DNA of 64,000 nt. Origin: Niastella sp. Its GTDB lineage: Bacteria > Bacteroidota > Bacteroidia > Chitinophagales > Chitinophagaceae. Where the stretch lies: assembly GCA_016710595.1 (NCBI GenBank), contig JADJVM010000002.1, positions 106,909 to 170,908 of the forward strand. The letters run 5' to 3'. Below, one piece after another: positions 35,618-44,310 of this stretch (position 1 is the stretch's first letter; every line of letters starts with the position of its first letter). A model generated the notes under the pieces. The model made no database searches and had not been told where the DNA came from. It saw nothing but the letters and a program-made list of their open reading frames with translations. The translations under genes and the position numbers were made by a program.

Positions 35618-36133
35618 ATGAACACTGGCAAATTACAGTATTTACATGCTGTATCTGTTGCTGAGCAAACCAACAATAACACCACCAGTTGGGTTGGCCT
35701 GTTTCCAATACAGGCGTTTGAAATCAGCAAAGGACAAACCTTTGAAACACACACAGAAGGTGATTTAGAAAGCATTGAAGTGTTTTCCAATCTTATTACA
35801 AAACCCGGTCACTTAGAACTAAGCATTCACCAATTTGATCCGCTTGAAAAAAAGTGGAGCGATGCGATTGGCACTACTACAGTAGAAGTAAAAAAATCGG
35901 ATGAAGGTAGTTGGATGAAATTTAATGTACCATCCTGCCATTTAACAAAAGGCAAGCATTATGGTTTTAAATTAGTAAGCCACGATTGCCTTATCGGAAT
36001 TGGTGAAGCAATGGGAAGCTCCAGTAACCCACCTCTTACTAACGGGCAAGAATGGAAGTTTGCCGTAAACGGGCAACATACTTCATTTAGTTATTGCAGC
36101 CTTGCATTTAAAGTGGCTTTAAAGGCAGCATAG
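35618..36133 (+). CDS. Hypothetical protein, 171 aa, probable beta-sandwich
   Basis: No signal peptide and no recognised family. The sequence alternates short hydrophobic strands with polar turns (GDLESIEVFSNLITKPGHLELSIHQFDP, then HYGFKLVSHDCLIGIGEAMG), which suggests a carbohydrate-binding-like or jelly-roll fold. It has its own terminator and no operon partners. Confidence 0.6.
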   Translation: MNTGKLQYLHAVSVAEQTNNNTTSWVGLFPIQAFEISKGQTFETHTEGDLESIEVFSNLITKPGHLELSIHQFDPLEKKWSDAIGTTTVEVKKSDEGSWMKFNVPSCHLTKGKHYGFKLVSHDCLIGIGEAMGSSSNPPLTNGQEWKFAVNGQHTSFSYCSLAFKVALKAA

Positions 36134-36154
36134 TTTAAGCAAGAAAAATTAGTA

Positions 36155-36201
36155 AGCGCATTCCATTTAACCGGGCTGGTTAAATAGTATGCGTTTTTTT
36201 T
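36155..36201 (+). terminator. Terminator after the beta-sandwich protein gene
   Basis: ATTTAACC (36165-36172) pairs with GGTTAAAT (36178-36185); an outer CGCAT (36157-36161) pairs with ATGCG (36189-36193). A run of eight Ts follows. Confidence 0.85.
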
Positions 36202-36271
36202 GTGTATTTAAGTGAATATATAAATGCTGATATTTTGGTGATAGCCAATGGATGAATACAAAATGATAGTC

Positions 36272-36532
36272 TCAACCAATCTTATTCTTCAGGAAACCTT
36301 CGATGGTACTGCAGGGTACAAAAAATGGTTTATCATCAATTGTAATATTTAGCAATTCGCCACTAACCATATAACTTCCTGCAACCGTATTCCCCATTAC
36401 GCTTATGTGAAACTGCCCTTCATTGGCATCGCCGGTAAAACTACCACCGGCAGATTCTACTGTAGATTTTGCTTTGTTTAAAATTTCATCCGGGTTACCG
36501 GTAAATGGGAAAGAAAAATTACAAGCTGCCAT
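36272..36532 (-). CDS. Small hypothetical protein, 86 aa
   Basis: The ATG at 36532 (MAACNFSFPFTG) is preferred over one 24 codons upstream because the extra segment is basic and unlike the rest. The protein alternates a helix (NPDEILNKAKSTVESAGG) with beta strands (GQFHISVMGNTVAGSYMVSGELLNI), a compact cytoplasmic fold resembling small PHA-granule-region proteins, but no family can be claimed. Confidence 0.6.
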   Translation of the reverse strand: MAACNFSFPFTGNPDEILNKAKSTVESAGGSFTGDANEGQFHISVMGNTVAGSYMVSGELLNITIDDKPFFVPCSTIEGFLKNKIG

Positions 36533-36637
36533 GTTTTTATTTTTAAAATTAAGGTATTTGAAGTGATTCCGTGTCTTTTTAAAAAGATCAATTGGTTGAA
36601 TCATTATTTTATTATTAAATTAATAACATAACCACTC

Positions 36638-36645
36638 TATTTTTG
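36638..36645 (+). promoter_or_regulatory. -7 box (TATTTTTG) of the FUSC gene
   Basis: A perfect TAnnTTTG; the predicted start near 36651 leaves 21 bases before the TTG start codon at 36672, supporting that start. Confidence 0.5.
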
Positions 36646-36671
36646 CTTATCACAAACGATGATTAAAATAA

Positions 36672-38894
36672 TTGGACCAATTTACCACATATAAAAATTT
36701 TGTAAACGGCCGTTTTTTAAATGAAGGGCTTCGTATGACAGCAGGCATTATTCTTCCTGCATTTATTGCTTCAGCATTTGGCCAATTACAAACAGGTATC
36801 ATTATTTCATTGGGGGCGCTATGTGGTAGTATTGCCGATACTCCCGGGCCGGTACATTACCGGAGAAATGGAATGTTCTTTAGCAATATACTCATAAGCC
36901 TGGTGGCTATTATGATTGGTTATGCATCTCATTTACCGGTATTACTGGCTACCCTTATTTTTATTTTTGGATTTGTTTTTTCTATGTTCGCTGTTTATGG
37001 AGCCAGGATATCTGCCATAGGTATTGCTGCCCTTATCATCATGGTACTAAATCTGGAAACAAAACGTACCGGTGTGGATGTATTGTGGTATTCGTTGTAC
37101 ATTTTTACAGGCGCCACCTGGTATATGCTATTTAGCCTGGCTTTATACAGTTTGCGCCCATACAGGATCATACAGCAAACCCTGGGCGATTTCATTATGC
37201 ATACCGGGGCTTACCTGCAAGGTAGGGGCGACTTTTATAACCCAAATCCTGATATTGATAAAATTGCCAAAAGATTGATGGAACAACAGGTGAAACTCCT
37301 GGAAGAGCAGACCCTGGTAAGCGATCTTTTATTTAAAACAAGGGCATTTACGAAAGAGTCTTCGGTTATGAGTCGTGGGCTTTTAAAAATGTATGTTGAC
37401 GTTGCCGAAATGTTTGAATCCATCATCACATCTTTCCAGGATTATCATTTGCTTCATCGGCAATTTGATTATACCGGTATCCTGCCCATGATAAACCATC
37501 AAATTGATAACCTGGCACAAGAATTAAAACATATCGGTATCCAGGTAAAAAGTGGGAGTCCTGCTGAACCGGTTACTACATTTTTGGAAGGGTTGGATGA
37601 AATTGTAGAAAAATTTGAAAACCTGCGAAAGCATGAAATGAATGAGAGCAACCTCGAATATTATGTAGGGTTGGGCGCCATCGTCCGCAATATGCGGGTA
37701 CTTACTCAAAAGGTAACAGACCTACAATATTATACCCGTTTTGATAAGAAAGCAAAAAAAATAAAAGATACCGATGTAGTAAATTATTCCGGTGAGCAAA
37801 AAAATGAACTGTTTCTATTTTTCAATAATTTTAATATAAGCTCTAATATTTTTCGTCATTCATTACGGGTTGCCATTGCATTGTTGATAGGATATCTCAT
37901 TTCACTTTACTTCACCATTGGCCATAGTTACTGGATATTACTCACCATTGTAGTGATCTTAAAACCTGCTTACAGCCTTACGAAGCAAAGGAATAAAGCC
38001 CGTATTGCCGGCACCTTCCTGGGTTTGATGCTTGGCTTTGTACTGGTATATTTTATCCGGAATGATACAGCGCTCATGTTTTTGCTGGTGATGTTAATGA
38101 TTTTGACCTATACTTTTTTACGTACCCATTATTTCATCAGCGTTTTATTTTTAACGCCTTACCTGGTTTTGTTTTATTATTTTTTGCATCCGGTAAACCT
38201 CCTCAATTTAATGGCCGATCGTTTTATTGATACAGCTATCGGTTCCGTAATTGCCTACTTGTGTAGTTTGTTTTTATTGCCCTTGTGGGAGCAGGATTCC
38301 ATTTTGCGTGTGCTATCTAAAATGAACCGGGCGGCTACCGGCTATTTTAAAATTATTGCAAATGGGTTTACTAACAGGATGCCGGATAGTAAAGCTATTA
38401 AACAGGCCAGGAAAATAAATTTTACAGCATTGGCGAATGGGTCAGGCGCTTTTAACCGGATGTTATCTGAACCCAAAAAATACCAGGCGGGCATCAAAGA
38501 AATTCATCGCTTTGTTGCATTGAACCAATTGCTTTCCTCTCACTTAGCCAGCTTATCTTATTTTTTAAATAATAATTCAGAACATTTTAAGCCTGTAAAT
38601 TTGGAACCTGCGACAGATTTAATCCTCGATGAATTAAACAATGCCTATCATCAACTTGAGCATGACCCCGGCCTGGTTGTAGAAACTGACAATGCAGTAC
38701 TGAACCCTGTATTTACGCACAGTAATAACATTCTCAAAAAAAGAAAAGAAGAAATAAGCGAAGGGTTTTTAGAAACTGAAACAAAAAAAGAATTGGTTGC
38801 TACAAAGTCAATTACAGATCAGTTTATCTTTATTTACAGCCTGGCAAAAGATATGTCAAAAGTGAGTAAACGCATTGCAGCCCTTGTACCTTAA
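36672..38894 (+). CDS. FUSC family inner-membrane protein (YccS/YhfK-like)
   Basis: The 740-residue protein has two sets of about five to six membrane helices (residues ~22-160 and ~395-540), each followed by a cytoplasmic domain, the layout of FUSC/aromatic-acid exporter proteins. RLNEGLRMTAG-like FLNEGLRMTAGIILPAF and HSLRVAIALLIGYLIS begin the two halves. Translation appears to start at TTG: no in-frame ATG precedes residue 22, which lies at the edge of the first membrane helix. The transported substrate is unknown. Confidence 0.88.
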   Translation: MDQFTTYKNFVNGRFLNEGLRMTAGIILPAFIASAFGQLQTGIIISLGALCGSIADTPGPVHYRRNGMFFSNILISLVAIMIGYASHLPVLLATLIFIFGFVFSMFAVYGARISAIGIAALIIMVLNLETKRTGVDVLWYSLYIFTGATWYMLFSLALYSLRPYRIIQQTLGDFIMHTGAYLQGRGDFYNPNPDIDKIAKRLMEQQVKLLEEQTLVSDLLFKTRAFTKESSVMSRGLLKMYVDVAEMFESIITSFQDYHLLHRQFDYTGILPMINHQIDNLAQELKHIGIQVKSGSPAEPVTTFLEGLDEIVEKFENLRKHEMNESNLEYYVGLGAIVRNMRVLTQKVTDLQYYTRFDKKAKKIKDTDVVNYSGEQKNELFLFFNNFNISSNIFRHSLRVAIALLIGYLISLYFTIGHSYWILLTIVVILKPAYSLTKQRNKARIAGTFLGLMLGFVLVYFIRNDTALMFLLVMLMILTYTFLRTHYFISVLFLTPYLVLFYYFLHPVNLLNLMADRFIDTAIGSVIAYLCSLFLLPLWEQDSILRVLSKMNRAATGYFKIIANGFTNRMPDSKAIKQARKINFTALANGSGAFNRMLSEPKKYQAGIKEIHRFVALNQLLSSHLASLSYFLNNNSEHFKPVNLEPATDLILDELNNAYHQLEHDPGLVVETDNAVLNPVFTHSNNILKKRKEEISEGFLETETKKELVATKSITDQFIFIYSLAKDMSKVSKRIAALVP

Positions 38895-39460
38895 AGATAT
38901 TTACTGTCATCTCTTTTATGTGAGATGGATATTTTTACCTCCCAATCTTCAAACTCACCGGTAAGCTCTATGGTTACAACTAATTTTTGGTAAATCTTTC
39001 CGGTTGATGAACTTCTTAAATCACTTTGTATAAAACGCATACTTTCTACCGGTGCTTGCATTTCGCCATAAAAACCACCAGCAGAAGGCTCATTAAAATT
39101 TATTTTTGATTTTTTTACAGCGTTATACAGGTTACGATAAATTTTAGAAGCTTCTTTAAAACTAACGCCACTGCACATTATGGCTTGCCAGCTTGCAGTG
39201 GTATCTACTTTAGATTGATACCGGTAAATGCTGGCCGATTGTGCTCCCGGTAAAGATGCAAAGGCTTTGTATATCTCCACACCATTTTGCATTTCTAACA
39301 GCTCACCCTGTATGCCACGATAGTTTAGTGCATATTCTTTTACGATTACATTTAAGGAATCAGAAAATCCTTTTGGGCTACTGATGATGTTTTTATAAAA
39401 CTGTGAATAGCTCATCATAAAAAGGAAAGAAAGAAATAGGGTAAGCAAAATTTTTCTCAT
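38891..39460 (-). CDS. Hypothetical exported protein, 189 aa
   Basis: A signal peptide (RKILLTLFLSFLFMMSYSQ) ends near residue 20, so the protein is exported. The mature part has alternating strands and helices and ends SISHKRDDSKYL. No family recognised. The 3' end overlaps the convergent FUSC gene by 4 bp. Confidence 0.62.
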   Translation of the reverse strand: MRKILLTLFLSFLFMMSYSQFYKNIISSPKGFSDSLNVIVKEYALNYRGIQGELLEMQNGVEIYKAFASLPGAQSASIYRYQSKVDTTASWQAIMCSGVSFKEASKIYRNLYNAVKKSKINFNEPSAGGFYGEMQAPVESMRFIQSDLRSSSTGKIYQKLVVTIELTGEFEDWEVKISISHKRDDSKYL

Positions 39461-39768
39461 TTTTTTAAAGGGTTTAATTGCAATAATAAGCCAATGAATT
39501 TATTTACTGTATGATAAGTAATTAACAGGTTGTGAATGAAACGTAGATTTACTTCGTAAAATTCCGTTCCATAAAAAATTCTTTCATTTGGTATGATGTT
39601 AACTGAAAATTTTATTTATTTGTGTACTCATTTTAAAGAAACTTCTGAAACTAAAATGAGTAAACCCTCTATTACCCTCACCGGCATTTTAAAAAACCTT
39701 CCCCAAAGAAGGTTTTTTTTTATTCAATCTGATTTGGTTTTGTGCCGGTATATCATTTACTTGCTTGT
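39461..39768. other. Intergenic region with a terminator-like hairpin
   Basis: About 300 bases without a gene. The one clear element is the hairpin at 39690-39721. A conserved small RNA ending at that hairpin is possible but nothing else supports it. Confidence 0.4.
39690..39721 (+). terminator. Orphan Rho-independent terminator
   Basis: AAAAAACCTTC (39691-39701) pairs exactly with GAAGGTTTTTT (39708-39718), loop CCCAAA, followed by more Ts. The upstream plus-strand sequence has no coding gene, so what it terminates is unknown. Confidence 0.75.
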
Positions 39769-40239
39769 ATGAAACCGGCATCTTTAAAAGATATTAAGAC
39801 TGAAATTGAATTGATGCCAGCCAAAGAACTTACTTCTTTAATCATGCGGCTTGCAAAATTTAAAAAAGAAAATAAAGAATTAATTACTTATTTATTATTT
39901 GAGGCACAGGATGAAACCGGTTATATTAATTCTGTAAAAGAAGAAATTGATCTTTTATTTACACAGGTAAATGTAACAAATATCTATTTTGCTAAAAAGA
40001 CAATACGTAAAATCATCAGGTATGCCGGCCGGTATATTAAATATGCCGCTTCATCCGCTGTAGAGATAGAGATTGAAATTGCCGTTTGTAACGGCATTAA
40101 GAAGTTACCTATTGACATAAGCCGCAGTACTGCTTTACAAAACTTATATAATGCACAGCTAAAAAAGATTCATAAAGCGCTTGATTCCCTGCATGAAGAC
40201 TTACAATTTGAATACAAGGATGCCGTATCCCAATTATAA
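39769..40239 (+). CDS. Conserved hypothetical protein, 156 aa
   Basis: The ATG at 39769 (MKPASLKDIKTEIELMPAKEL) is preferred over a GTG nine codons upstream. The protein is all-helical and charged, with Lys-rich amphipathic helices and no signal peptide or membrane segment. It resembles small conserved Bacteroidota proteins of unknown role. It ends 75 bp before the Mur ligase gene. Confidence 0.6.
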   Translation: MKPASLKDIKTEIELMPAKELTSLIMRLAKFKKENKELITYLLFEAQDETGYINSVKEEIDLLFTQVNVTNIYFAKKTIRKIIRYAGRYIKYAASSAVEIEIEIAVCNGIKKLPIDISRSTALQNLYNAQLKKIHKALDSLHEDLQFEYKDAVSQL

Positions 40240-40314
40240 ATTAGATAAAATGGGTAAACTAGTTTTCTGCAACTATTATTTTACCTGTAAATTAGCAGCC
40301 ATAAATGTATCAAT

Positions 40315-41688
40315 ATGATAAAATCGGTTAACGATTTTGAGCATGTATTTTTTATTGGCGTTGCAGGTGCAGGTATGAGTGCATTGGCACAATATCTAAA
40401 AGGAATTCATAAAGAAGTGAGTGGCAGTGACCGCTTTTTTATTACCGGTGAGCCAAACGAAACAAGGGATAAGCTGGAAGCAGAGGGTATTCATTGTTTT
40501 GAGCAAAATGGCCAGGGCATTACAGGAAAAACACAATTGGTAGTGGCTTCTACTGCTATTGAAGATACTGTTGCTGAAATTCAAATGGCGAAGAAACTGA
40601 ATATCCCTGTATTCAGGCGCAGTGAATTATTGGCTTTGATTGCGGATAGTAAAAAAACAATAGCTATTGCCGGCACTTCCGGAAAAAGTACTACGGCAGC
40701 CATGCTTTATCATATACTATCTTATGCAGGGTTTGAGCCGAGTATTATTACAGGTGCAGGCCTTACATCCATTATTAAAGAGGGTAAAATTGGGAATGCA
40801 GCAGTGGGGAAAGGGGAATGGCTGGTTATTGAAGCAGATGAAAGTGATGGTTCTATTGTACAATATCATCCGCATATTGGAGTCTTATTGAATATTGATA
40901 AAGACCACCAGGAAATTCATGAACTGGTTGAAATATTTACAAAATTTAAGCAGCATACAAAAGATCATTTTATTGTAAACAGGAGCAATGCACTTTCTGC
41001 CAGCTTATCTGCTCAAATAGAAAATGATTTTTCTATTGATGAGCCTGCCGGATTGGTAGCGAAAAATTTTGATCAACAAGGTTTAGATATTTCATATTCA
41101 GTAAATGAAATCCCTTTTACACTGCACAGCATTGGTAAACATAATATGGAAAATGCATTGGCAGCTTCTGCAGCAGCCAGGCTTTTGGGAATTGCTTTAA
41201 CCACATGTGCCGAAGCGCTTAAAACCTATCAAGGAATTTATCGCCGGCACCAGGTACTTGGTCAAAAAAACGGGATATGGGTAATTGATGATTATGCCCA
41301 TAACCCTGCCAAATGCGCTGCTTCTATTAAAGCTTGCCAGCATGTAGCAGAAAAAGTAGTAGCCTGGTTTCAACCGCATGGCTATGCACCCACCCGTTTT
41401 TTGCGTCAGGATTTTGTAAAAGAAATTTCAGAAGCGCTGCGGCCACAGGATGAAATTTGGATGAGCGAAATTTTTTATGCAGGAGGTACCACGATAAAAG
41501 ATATTTCTGCCAATGATTTGATTAACGATATTAAAAATACAGGTAAGCAGGCTTTTTTTGTAGAAAACCGGAATCAACTTTTAGCAGCCATCCGCCCCCA
41601 CCTGGCAACGGGGAGTGTATTGCTGCTAATGGGAGCGAGGGATCCCAGCCTGGAACAATTTAGTGAACATATCTGGCAACAATTATAA
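40315..41688 (+). CDS. Mur ligase family protein, MurC/Mpl-like
   Basis: The 457-residue protein has the three-domain Mur ligase layout: VFFIGVAGAGMSALAQYL (UDP-binding), ATP loop GTSGKSTTAAM at residues 120-130, VIEADESDGSIV, HSIGKHNMENALAA, and WVIDDYAHNPAKC. The usual MurC loop reads GTHGKTT; here His is Ser and the second Thr is Ser. With no dcw cluster nearby, this may be Mpl-type (muropeptide recycling) or a second MurC rather than the main one. hutI follows after 11 bp. Confidence 0.82.
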   Translation: MIKSVNDFEHVFFIGVAGAGMSALAQYLKGIHKEVSGSDRFFITGEPNETRDKLEAEGIHCFEQNGQGITGKTQLVVASTAIEDTVAEIQMAKKLNIPVFRRSELLALIADSKKTIAIAGTSGKSTTAAMLYHILSYAGFEPSIITGAGLTSIIKEGKIGNAAVGKGEWLVIEADESDGSIVQYHPHIGVLLNIDKDHQEIHELVEIFTKFKQHTKDHFIVNRSNALSASLSAQIENDFSIDEPAGLVAKNFDQQGLDISYSVNEIPFTLHSIGKHNMENALAASAAARLLGIALTTCAEALKTYQGIYRRHQVLGQKNGIWVIDDYAHNPAKCAASIKACQHVAEKVVAWFQPHGYAPTRFLRQDFVKEISEALRPQDEIWMSEIFYAGGTTIKDISANDLINDIKNTGKQAFFVENRNQLLAAIRPHLATGSVLLLMGARDPSLEQFSEHIWQQL

Positions 41689-41699
41689 TTACAAATATT

Positions 41700-42941
41700 T
41701 TGACAACCTTATTCACCCATATTGGTTTACTGGCAGGCACAAGGGATGCACAAGAACTTTTAAGGGGCCATCAACTGGCACAACTTCCCAGTATGGAAGA
41801 TGCCTATTTATTGGTGGAAGATGAACAAATTGCAGATTATGGTTTCATGTATGAATTGCCATTAAAAATTCCACAGCTTCCAAAAAATACAATTGATTTA
41901 CAAGGCAGGTTTGTATTACCCTGTTGGTGTGATAGCCATACCCACCTGGTCTTTGCAGGCAGCCGTGAAAATGAATTTATATATAAACTGCAAGGCCTCA
42001 GCTATGCTGAAATTGCAGCAAAAGGAGGGGGGATACTTAACTCTGCTAAAAAATTAAATGAAACCAGCGAAGAAGAATTATTACAGCAGTCAGAAACCCG
42101 GTTACAACAATTATCAGAACTCGGAACTGGCGCTATTGAAATTAAAAGCGGTTATGGATTATCAGTAGAAAGTGAATTAAAAATGCTACGGGTAATTAAA
42201 CAATTAAAACAAAGAAGTAAACTTAGTATTAAAGCCAGTTTTTTAGGAGCGCATACTTATCCTGAAATTTTTAAAAATGATCATGCCGGCTATATTAAAA
42301 TGATCATTGAGGAAATGCTGCCTGTAATTGCAGCAGAAAAATTAGCCGATTATATTGATGTTTTTTGCGAAACAGGGTTTTTCTCACCCGCTGAAACTGA
42401 GCAATTATGCAAGGCTGGCGCTGCGTATGGCCTGCGGCCTAAATTACACGTAAATCAGCTCAATAGTATTGGTGGCATACAAACCGGGATTGCAGCAAAT
42501 GCCCTTTCACTCGATCATTTAGAAACATTAACAGCCGAAGAAATACAGCTCCTTGGAAAATTTGATGGATGCAGCACACTCCTGCCTACCGCTGCATTTT
42601 TTCTTAGAATGGCCTATCAGCCGGCACGTGCATTGATTGATGCAAATGCCGCCGTGGTGCTGGCTTCAGATTATAACCCGGGTTCTTCACCCAGTGGTAA
42701 CATGAATCTTGTAAATGCTATAAGTTGTATTCAAATGAAAATGTTTCCCGAAGAAGTAATCAATGCATCAACCCTCAATGGCGCTTATGCCATGGATTTA
42801 CAAAACGAAGTGGGCAGCATTACCAATGGTAAAAATGCAAACCTCATCATTACCAAACCCATCCCTTCTTTAGCCTATCTTTTTTACAGTTTTGGATTAA
42901 TTCACATTGAAAAAGTAATGATTCGGGGTAACTGGGTGTAG
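41700..42941 (+). CDS. hutI: Imidazolonepropionase
   Basis: The 413-residue amidohydrolase carries the HutI motifs: metal-binding DSHTHLVFAGSRENEF, TGAIEIKSGYGL, SFLGAHTYPEI, LHVNQLNSIGGI, LDHLETLT and ASDYNPGSSPSGNM. It converts imidazolonepropionate to formiminoglutamate in histidine breakdown. Translation seems to start with TTG, since the frame begins MTTLFTHIG like the family. It lies close behind the Mur ligase and 304 bp before hutG. Confidence 0.93.
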   Translation: MTTLFTHIGLLAGTRDAQELLRGHQLAQLPSMEDAYLLVEDEQIADYGFMYELPLKIPQLPKNTIDLQGRFVLPCWCDSHTHLVFAGSRENEFIYKLQGLSYAEIAAKGGGILNSAKKLNETSEEELLQQSETRLQQLSELGTGAIEIKSGYGLSVESELKMLRVIKQLKQRSKLSIKASFLGAHTYPEIFKNDHAGYIKMIIEEMLPVIAAEKLADYIDVFCETGFFSPAETEQLCKAGAAYGLRPKLHVNQLNSIGGIQTGIAANALSLDHLETLTAEEIQLLGKFDGCSTLLPTAAFFLRMAYQPARALIDANAAVVLASDYNPGSSPSGNMNLVNAISCIQMKMFPEEVINASTLNGAYAMDLQNEVGSITNGKNANLIITKPIPSLAYLFYSFGLIHIEKVMIRGNWV

Positions 42942-43245
42942 GCTTTTTTCTTTTTTTTTGATTAACCCATCGGGTTTAGTATTTTGCTTCTCCTTATTGC
43001 TGAAATTAGGATAGTAGCTGAACCAAAACTCTGTAAACTTTCAAGGCAAAAGACTCCGCAAGCTCAATAGTTACTCACCTATAACATCCTTTTTTGTTAA
43101 CTTTGGTAAAATCAAAATTGTAGTTTGAAAACGGATCATAAAAATAAAGTCGGTGCCGTAATGGCCCTCATTCGTATAGTGTAGGGTTTATCTGGTATTT
43201 ATTTAAGTAGCTTAAAGAATCATTTTAAAAAATATTCATTGATTG
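42942..43245. other. Intergenic region between hutI and hutG
   Basis: About 300 bases. It has a small AACCC/GGGTT hairpin just after hutI (weak terminator at best) and a perfect -7 box at 43098-43105, but no gene. Confidence 0.5.
43098..43105 (+). promoter_or_regulatory. -7 box (TAACTTTG) upstream of hutG
   Basis: A perfect TAnnTTTG; the predicted start near 43111 would give hutG a leader of about 135 bases, long for this window. No -33 element is obvious. Confidence 0.35.
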
Positions 43246-44307
43246 ATGAAACATTTTAAATTTTACAATAAGAAAGATATTTTATCGCTTACTAAAGTTC
43301 GCCGTTTTGAAACACACATAGGTGAGCGTATACAGGCATTGCCGGAAGAAAACGGATGGCCCGAAAGCCTGGCCCAATCCAATGCAAAGTATGTGCTATT
43401 GGGCATTCCGGAAGATATTGGCGTACAAGCAAATTATGGGCTGCCCGGAGCCGATACTTGTTGGTACCCTTTTTTGAATCATTTTTTAAATGTGCAGAGC
43501 AACGATTTTTTAACCGGAGAAAACTTATTGCTGCTCGGTCATTTTGATTTTGGCGATCTTAAATACCTCATTGAAAATCATGCATACCATCCTGATGAAT
43601 TAATAGATGCCTACCGCCATGCGGTTGTGAATATAGATGAGGAAGTAGAAAATATCCTTAAAGTGATTGCTTATTACAATAAAATTCCGATTGTGGTAGG
43701 TGGTGGCCACAATAATGCTTACCCCATAATAAAAGGAGTTGCAAAAGGATTGCATAAAAATGGGGCTATCCATATTGCCCAAATAAACTGTATTAATTTG
43801 GATGCCCATACAGATTATCGGCCATTAGAAGGCCGGCACAGTGGCAACCCCTTTCGGTATGCCGAAAACGATGGATATCTTGGGCGTTATGCAATAGTAG
43901 GGATTCATGAAAACTACATTCAGCAAAATGTATTGAATGATATCCATCAAAATCATTTTATACAATACAATACATACGAAGACATTTTTATACACGAAAA
44001 GAAAAATTTTATACAGGCCGTGGCCCAGGCTACAGGGTTTACTGAAGATACATTTACCGGTATAGAGCTGGACCTGGACAGTATAGAAGCTACCCTCAGT
44101 AGCGCCCGCACACCATGTGGTATCAACAGCCTGCAAGCCCGGCAATATATCAACTTTGTTGCTACCGATGCCAAGGCTGCATACCTTCATATCTGCGAAG
44201 GCGCATGCATTCAAAATGGAATACAAGATAATATTACCGGTAAACTCATCAGTTACCTGGTTTCAGATTTTTTAAAAGCGAATGCTGAAAATCAATTTAG
44301 GAAATAA
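43246..44307 (+). CDS. hutG: Formimidoylglutamase-like protein (arginase/ureohydrolase family)
   Basis: The 353-residue protein has ureohydrolase metal motifs: VGGGHNNAYP, NLDAHTDYRP and ELDLDSIEAT, providing the His and Asp ligands of a dimanganese site. The closest context is histidine degradation: hutI is the preceding gene, and formiminoglutamate is its product, which HutG hydrolyses to glutamate and formamide. hutH and hutU are not in the window. A TTG three bases upstream is less likely as start than the ATG at 43246. Confidence 0.87.
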   Translation: MKHFKFYNKKDILSLTKVRRFETHIGERIQALPEENGWPESLAQSNAKYVLLGIPEDIGVQANYGLPGADTCWYPFLNHFLNVQSNDFLTGENLLLLGHFDFGDLKYLIENHAYHPDELIDAYRHAVVNIDEEVENILKVIAYYNKIPIVVGGGHNNAYPIIKGVAKGLHKNGAIHIAQINCINLDAHTDYRPLEGRHSGNPFRYAENDGYLGRYAIVGIHENYIQQNVLNDIHQNHFIQYNTYEDIFIHEKKNFIQAVAQATGFTEDTFTGIELDLDSIEATLSSARTPCGINSLQARQYINFVATDAKAAYLHICEGACIQNGIQDNITGKLISYLVSDFLKANAENQFRK

Positions 44308-44310
44308 TCA

